A DNA stretch of 45,006 bases, taken from a virus. The stretch spans positions 1 through 45,006 of IMG/VR virus record IMGVR_UViG_3300029286_002680. The stretch is one strand, 5' to 3'. Shown here piece after piece: positions 41,643-45,006 of this stretch (its first letter is position 1; each line of letters begins with the position of its first letter). Under the pieces are notes generated by a model, which was not told the origin of the DNA, did no database searches, and was given only the letters and a program-made list of their open reading frames with translations. A program made the position numbers and the translations under genes.

Positions 41643-41867
41643 ATGGAAAATATAGACGATACACAAGAAGAGCAAGAGATGGAGGTAGTGGATCAAATTG
41701 ACTTTGTTTTGCGCAATTTAGATCTTCACCCAATCCCTGGATATGTAGTGGGCACTCTCTGTCAGGCAAGAAGATACATTGATGCCTTGGAGCAAGAAGT
41801 GATTAATTTAAATAACAAAAATGTATTAGAGCCAGTAGAAGAGTCTAGTGCGCAGCAAGAAAACTAA
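41643..41867 (+). CDS. Small acidic hypothetical protein
   Basis: 74 residues, acidic at both ends (ENIDDTQEEQEMEVVDQIDF; LEPVEESSAQQEN) with a middle PIPGYVVGTLCQARRYIDAL. ATG 41643 directly abuts the T-run of the terminator and has no Shine-Dalgarno sequence; ATG 41679 with GAAGAG about 8 bases upstream is the likelier start, giving 62 residues. No family recognised. It is followed after 14 bases by the thioredoxin gene. Confidence 0.5.
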   Translation: MENIDDTQEEQEMEVVDQIDFVLRNLDLHPIPGYVVGTLCQARRYIDALEQEVINLNNKNVLEPVEESSAQQEN

Positions 41868-41881
41868 GAAAGAGGTTTGCA

Positions 41882-42217
41882 ATGGGTTACAAAGCAAGTG
41901 TGGTTAATGATTCTAATTTTGATTCTGAAGTTTTAAATAGTCCTGATACTGTGCTATTGCAGTTTAGCACTCCCTGGTGTGCTCCTTGCAGAACATTCGG
42001 ACCTATTTTGGAATCACTTGCAGAAGAGTTTGATGGCTCATTCAAACTTTGCAAGATTGATGCAGAGGAAAACTATAAGATCGCTTCAAAGTACGGAATT
42101 AACTCTGTTCCAACAATTATTATATTTAAAGACGGTAAGCCGATAGACAAGGTTGTTGGAATGATGTCCAAGCAAGCTTTGTCAGAAAAAATTGGCGGAA
42201 TAATTAAGGTTGGATGA
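41882..42217 (+). CDS. Thioredoxin
   Basis: 111 residues, the normal thioredoxin length; AAGAGG 7 bases before the ATG. VLLQFSTPWCAPCRTFGP (about 24-41) has the redox pair with Ala in place of the usual Gly (WCAPC), KIDAEENYKIASKYGI (about 59-74) and the cis-proline in SVPTIIIFKDG (about 76-86). Cytoplasmic disulfide reductase; in phages it can support ribonucleotide reductase. Overlaps the gmd start in an ATGA junction, so the two are coupled, an unusual pairing. Confidence 0.93.
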   Translation: MGYKASVVNDSNFDSEVLNSPDTVLLQFSTPWCAPCRTFGPILESLAEEFDGSFKLCKIDAEENYKIASKYGINSVPTIIIFKDGKPIDKVVGMMSKQALSEKIGGIIKVG

Positions 42218-43224
42218 TAATGGAACTTCAAAAAACAGCAATTATCACTGGCGTAACTGGTCAAGACGGCTCTTATCTTAGCGAACTTTTGCTCAGTAAG
42301 GGATATAGAGTGATTGGTCTTAAAAGACGTACTTCTACTATTAGTACCGGAAGAATTGACCATCTGAGGTCGAATCCTAATTTCGTTCTTAAATATTACG
42401 ACTTGCTTGACCCTCATGCCCCCTTAAGGCTTATTCAGGAATATCAACCAGATGAAGTCTATAATTTAGCTGCACAGTCTCACGTTGCGGTATCATTTGA
42501 GTTACCACAATATACTTCTGATGGCATCTGTAAAGGTACGCTTTACTGGCTTGAAGCTATTAAGCTTCTTTCTAAGCACACAAAGTTTTATCAAGCTTCT
42601 TCTTCTGAAATGTATGGAGACAGTGAAGATTACGATCCTGCATATGGTTATAACGAGACAAGTAACATGCTACCAGTCTCACCATACTCTGTTGCTAAAC
42701 TTTATGGGCATAACATAGCGAGAGTTTACCGTCAGGCTTATGGTCTACATGCCTCATCTGGCATACTCTTTAACCATGAGAGTCCGCGTCGTGGAGAAAC
42801 ATTTGTTACCCGCAAGATTACTATTGGTGCTGCGCAAATCAAGCTAGGGCTTCAGGAAAAACTTTTCTTAGGAAATCTTGATGCTCAAAGAGACTGGGGT
42901 TTTGCTGGCGACTATGTTGAGGCAATGTGGCTCATGCTACAGCATGAAAAAGGCGATGACTATGTTGTTGCAACAAATGAAACATACACTGTAAGAGATT
43001 TCTTAAATGTCGTATTTGATTGTGCTGGACTAGGAGACTTCAATAAATATGTTGTAATAGATCCTAGGCTTTTCAGGCCAAATGAAGTTCCTTTTCTAAA
43101 AGGCAATCCTGCGAAGGCAAAGTCAGTTCTGCAGTGGAGTCCAAAGCACGACATGCAGAGCCTCGCAAAAATGATGTATGAATCTGACTACAATTTAACT
43201 AAGAATGGAAAAAATTATGAGTAA
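42214..43224 (+). CDS. gmd: GDP-mannose 4,6-dehydratase
   Basis: 336 residues, slightly shorter than the usual 345-370. ITGVTGQDGSYL (11-22) NADP site, LAAQSHVAVSF (85-95), catalytic Ser131-Glu132 in SSSEMYG, Tyr158/Lys162 in YSVAK and NHESPRRGETFVTRKI, which is specific to Gmd. It converts GDP-mannose to GDP-4-keto-6-deoxymannose, the precursor of GDP-fucose, GDP-colitose and perosamine. It lies 6-20 kb away from its probable partners and on the opposite strand from the long sugar run. Start is ATG 42214 (ATGA overlap) or ATG 42220. Confidence 0.95.
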   Translation: MIMELQKTAIITGVTGQDGSYLSELLLSKGYRVIGLKRRTSTISTGRIDHLRSNPNFVLKYYDLLDPHAPLRLIQEYQPDEVYNLAAQSHVAVSFELPQYTSDGICKGTLYWLEAIKLLSKHTKFYQASSSEMYGDSEDYDPAYGYNETSNMLPVSPYSVAKLYGHNIARVYRQAYGLHASSGILFNHESPRRGETFVTRKITIGAAQIKLGLQEKLFLGNLDAQRDWGFAGDYVEAMWLMLQHEKGDDYVVATNETYTVRDFLNVVFDCAGLGDFNKYVVIDPRLFRPNEVPFLKGNPAKAKSVLQWSPKHDMQSLAKMMYESDYNLTKNGKNYE

Positions 43225-43546
43225 ATCAAAGAAGAATGCAAAAAACATAAGTAAGCAACCCAAAACTGCCGCTCCAAAGCAAACAAGCAAGAAGAGACAG
43301 GCAAAAAATACTGCGAAGATCGAAGCTCCTGTTACTTCAGTTAATCCAGTAGGCTTCAAGGTTTTTAAGGAGCCAGAACTTGATGGCACTGAAACTCCCT
43401 TTACTTTTACAAGTCATGCAGCATTCCCGTCTTCTATCAATGACCAGATTACTGATGCAGTTACTCAGTTTTTCAATAAGATAAAGTGCAGTGTGTGCAA
43501 GGCTTATGGAAAAGTAAAGCACTGGATTACTTCGCTGAGTATTTAA
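43217..43546 (+). CDS. Small basic hypothetical protein
   Basis: 109 residues from ATG 43217 (ATGAGTAA overlap with the gmd stop; GGAAA upstream). The first 40 residues are strongly basic and Lys/Ala-rich (KKNAKNISKQPKTAAPKQTS, KKRQAKN), probably disordered and nucleic-acid-binding. The C-terminus FFNKIKCSVCKAYGKVKHW has one CxxC pair. No family recognised. Last gene before the terminator at 43607. Confidence 0.6.
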   Translation: MSKSKKNAKNISKQPKTAAPKQTSKKRQAKNTAKIEAPVTSVNPVGFKVFKEPELDGTETPFTFTSHAAFPSSINDQITDAVTQFFNKIKCSVCKAYGKVKHWITSLSI

Positions 43547-43606
43547 TTAAACTAAAATCAGCACTCGGAGTTGCAGAAAAGACAATACCTAAGATGAAGT
43601 GTACGG

Positions 43607-43646
43607 GATGCCGTGCAGATATGAAGTCTGCACGGCATCGTCTTTT
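43607..43646 (+). terminator. Intrinsic terminator, 13-bp stem
   Basis: GATGCCGTGCAGA (43607-43619) and TCTGCACGGCATC (43627-43639) form a perfect 13-bp stem with loop TATGAAG, then GTCTTTTG. It closes the thioredoxin-gmd-basic protein operon, 60 bases after its last stop. The T-run is short, so termination may be partial. Between here and the promoter at 43758 I see no gene or other element. Confidence 0.75.
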
Positions 43647-43757
43647 GATGGATAGATTCTGAATCCCATATACTCTGATCGCCTTAATCGTGATTGTCTG
43701 ATGGTTCGCCTACATTTTTTAATCTACAAATTTTATGATTTTAAAAACATTACCTTA

Positions 43758-43785
43758 TTGACAATGATAGGCTACACTGTACCAT
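43758..43785 (+). promoter_or_regulatory. Sigma70-like promoter upstream of the structured leader
   Basis: TTGACA (43758-43763), 14 bases, TG and TACCAT (43780-43785): the same TTGACA-N14-TG-TAYCAT layout as at 40221. Transcription would begin near 43792, three bases before the 26-bp hairpin. The downstream genes are the 32-residue membrane protein, csrA and the acidic protein, up to the terminator at 44731. Confidence 0.65.
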
Positions 43786-43794
43786 AACGAGCCC

Positions 43795-43891
43795 TCGATT
43801 CCACCTACCCACCTCTGCGTCCCAGCGCAGCCCGTTCCTAGATTGTTATTGAAACGGTATGGCAAATGCAGAGGTGGGTAGGTGGAATTGA
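43795..43891 (+). ncRNA. Candidate structured RNA: 26-bp hairpin at the 5' end of a transcript
   Basis: Arms 43795-43820 and 43866-43891 pair over 26 positions, 21 of them perfect and consecutive (43798-43818 with 43868-43888) and two G-T pairs in the flanks. The 45-base apex can fold further: CCGTT (43832-43836) with AACGG (43853-43857). No coding frame explains this pairing. The left arm is pyrimidine-rich with two CACCT strings, the right arm has GAGGTGG and AGGTGG, which resemble Shine-Dalgarno sequences. It may be an mRNA-stabilising 5' hairpin, a regulatory leader of the csrA operon or a free small RNA. The function is unknown. Confidence 0.6.
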
Positions 43892-43985
43892 CTTTCGCAT
43901 ACGAATGTCGATAGAAAAGTGATGGAAAGTTTTTTAAAATTCACCATAGTTTGATTCAAGAACGCTTAAAGAAAGGACGATATCG

Positions 43986-44084
43986 ATGACAGAATACCTC
44001 ACCTATGCTTCAATAGCAGTTTTATCTTTTTGGTGTGCTCGTTTTCTTGGAATAAGAGTTCTGTCTATACTCAAAAAAAAGTAA
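43986..44084 (+). CDS. Small membrane protein of 32 residues
   Basis: ATG 43986 is preceded by AAAGGA about 9 bases upstream. The sequence is mostly hydrophobic (YLTYASIAVLSFWCARFLGI) with a Lys-rich end (LKKK), consistent with one membrane span. It is the first frame after the structured leader and may belong to the csrA transcript. Small phage membrane proteins often act in lysis or exclusion; no role can be assigned. Confidence 0.5.
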   Translation: MTEYLTYASIAVLSFWCARFLGIRVLSILKKK

Positions 44085-44188
44085 GTCCAGAATAGACGAC
44101 ACAAGCAAACAAGATGTTTTACGAAGACTAAATAGTTGCTGTAAAGTGCAGCACAGACTCCATTACTCTTTTGCAAAGGATTGCCCCC

Positions 44189-44401
44189 ATGTCACAGAAT
44201 GATCAGCGCAACACTCTCGTTATTACCCGTCGCGAAGGCGAAATTGTCGTAATAGGTGATGAGAATATGCCGATGGGAGAGATTGAAATTGTCGAAATAC
44301 AGGGCGGTCGCGTTCGTGTCGCGTTTCGCTTCCCCGATCATATTCGGATCATGCGTAAAGAAATCTCTGATAACTGGTCGGAAAAAAAAGGGAATACATA
44401 A
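44189..44401 (+). CDS. csrA: CsrA/RsmA-like RNA-binding regulator
   Basis: 70 residues from ATG 44189, with AAAGGA 8 bases upstream; an in-frame TTG at 44171 is not supported. LVITRREGEIVVIGDE (9-24) aligns with the CsrA start (L-I-L-T-R-R-x-G-E-x-x-x-I-G-D), then VEIQGGRVRVAFRFPDHIRI (42-61) and MRKEISDNW, matching R44 and the region of the second RNA-contacting strand. CsrA dimers bind GGA motifs in mRNA leaders and block or promote translation. In a phage it may rewire host carbon and surface-polysaccharide control. It has a longer N-terminus than cellular CsrA (8 extra residues). Confidence 0.88.
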   Translation: MSQNDQRNTLVITRREGEIVVIGDENMPMGEIEIVEIQGGRVRVAFRFPDHIRIMRKEISDNWSEKKGNT

Positions 44402-44445
44402 AAATTGTTTATATGTAATCTTGTCTAAAAATAAAAGGAGACTTT

Positions 44446-44679
44446 ATGCCAAAAATCAAGATTCAAATTGAAGCAGATGATGATGAGTTTATGCTAGAGG
44501 ACATCGAAAACTTTCTTAACGATTTGCAAGAACAGTTTTCAGAAGATGCAGACACAAGCGGTTCATCGCCATGGCAGATAAGTGTTGTTAACAAAAATGG
44601 AAAAATGACTCCACTCGTCAGTCAGGAAGGTGAAAATGACGATGAAGATGAAGAAGAGGATGACGATGAAGATTTCTAA
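44446..44679 (+). CDS. Acidic hypothetical protein with poly-Asp/Glu tail
   Basis: 77 residues, AAAGGAG 6 bases before the ATG, a strong ribosome binding site. N-terminal PKIKIQIEADDDEFMLED, then PWQISVVNKNGKMTPL and an almost pure acidic tail of about 16 residues. Acidic tails of this kind occur in DNA mimics and histone-chaperone-like proteins, but nothing identifies a partner. Last gene before the strong terminator at 44731. Confidence 0.65.
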   Translation: MPKIKIQIEADDDEFMLEDIENFLNDLQEQFSEDADTSGSSPWQISVVNKNGKMTPLVSQEGENDDEDEEEDDDEDF

Positions 44680-44730
44680 AGCATGACCTCGCGGGAATGC
44701 CACCACATGTTGTTACTGACCTGATTCTTT

Positions 44731-44769
44731 ACGCGAGGGTCGCCGCTTGGCGACCCTCGCGTGCTTTTT
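44731..44769 (+). terminator. Strong intrinsic terminator, 14-bp GC-rich stem
   Basis: ACGCGAGGGTCGCC (44731-44744) and GGCGACCCTCGCGT (44749-44762) form a perfect 14-bp stem with a GCTT loop, followed by GCTTTTT (44763-44769). It is much more GC-rich than the surroundings. It ends the csrA operon. The following 140 bases to the next start hold no gene that I can see. Confidence 0.95.
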
Positions 44770-44912
44770 GCCACGATGAGTGCTGCGCAAATCCCTACAC
44801 TTCACGCTTCGAAAGGCACTTTATGCTTGGATTCATCTTGCGCCCACATTGAAGTAATTACTATTTTTATAATTTTAAAACCTACAGCATGCATTCTGTC
44901 GATATAAAGTGT

Positions 44913-45006
44913 ATGGGAAAGAAATTATTAAAAGTAAAGAAGTCGAAATCGATGTGGACATATCAGCTTCAGAAGCTTAAAAGAGGTCGTAGATGTGAGT
45001 TTTCTA
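44913..45006 (+). CDS. Small basic protein, N-terminal part (3' end outside window)
   Basis: ATG 44913 opens a frame that runs to the window edge: MGKKLLKVKKSKSMWTYQLQ then KLKRGRRCEF. Twelve of the first 29 residues are Lys or Arg. There is no clear Shine-Dalgarno sequence, and a TATAAA box 10 bases upstream could be a -10 element. It may be nucleic-acid-binding. The call rests only on the open frame and composition. Confidence 0.35.
   Translation, partial: MGKKLLKVKKSKSMWTYQLQKLKRGRRCEFS

Noticed and set aside
43594-43662. Open frame of 22 residues with one CxxC pair
   Set aside because: It is produced by the arms of the terminator hairpin at 43607-43639 and has no ribosome binding site.
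1-45006. CRISPR array, insertion sequence, integrase or attachment site
   Set aside because: No regularly spaced repeats, transposase, recombinase or tRNA-flanking direct repeats were seen.

Overview
The window is AT-rich and almost entirely coding. It carries two tRNA genes, many small genes of unknown function, genes that overlap by 1-20 bases, and no ribosomal, cell-division or central-metabolism genes. Proteins of families common in very large tailed phages are present: DUF5856-like, DUF5872-like, a phage-style SNF2 helicase, a small AbrB-like protein, thioredoxin and a CsrA-like protein. My best reading is a piece of a large (jumbo/huge) bacteriophage genome, probably from a metagenome, with a bacterial host I cannot name. 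No terminase, capsid, tail or replication gene lies here, so a plasmid or genomic island cannot be formally excluded.

Layout. (1) 1-4061: small phage genes, tRNA-Ser(GGA) and an 830-residue SNF2 helicase on the minus strand. (2) 4051-8990: a plus-strand glycosyltransferase block, including a three-domain GT2-methyltransferase-GT4 fusion and two paralogous GT-like genes, one broken by a single-base frameshift. (3) 8980-11943: small genes, tRNA-Gln(TTG), a 2H-phosphoesterase-like protein and a one-helix membrane protein. (4) 11980-20153: a minus GT25 gene, then a plus-strand run with a split transketolase (N and C halves as separate genes), fucosyltransferase-like proteins, methyltransferases, an epimerase and a GDP-fucose-synthase-like enzyme. 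(5) 20155-36298: a continuous minus-strand run of 18 sugar genes, starting from a promoter near 36330, which includes a ColD-like dehydratase, a second GDP-fucose/colitose-synthase-like enzyme, a sugar-phosphate cyclase, SDR, SIS isomerase, class III aminotransferase, CMP-sugar synthetase-cupin fusion, DUF115, GT10, GT11, GT25 and a NodU-type carbamoyltransferase. (6) 36299-38326: a pseudoknot-like element and terminator, then two more minus-strand GT genes. (7) 38501-45006: small phage genes, a zinc-protease-like protein, a frameshifted DUF5872 gene, a thioredoxin-gmd pair, CsrA, four structured RNA/terminator elements and two promoters of the same architecture.

Together the sugar genes look like a phage-carried surface-glycan programme. 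Gmd makes GDP-4-keto-6-deoxymannose; the two Fcl/ColC-like reductases and the ColD-like enzyme could turn it into GDP-fucose and/or GDP-colitose; GT10, GT11 and NodZ-like transferases could use these. In parallel, the transketolase pair, GmhA-like isomerase, dehydroquinate-synthase-like cyclase, SDR, aminotransferase and nucleotidyltransferase look like a pathway from sedoheptulose 7-phosphate to an unusual C7 sugar or (amino)cyclitol. These pathway assignments are inferences from family membership and neighbourhood.

Other points: two genes each show one missing base in a homopolymer, which may be assembly error. Two short peptide motifs recur in otherwise unrelated proteins. A 26-bp hairpin sits exactly at a predicted transcription start upstream of csrA.
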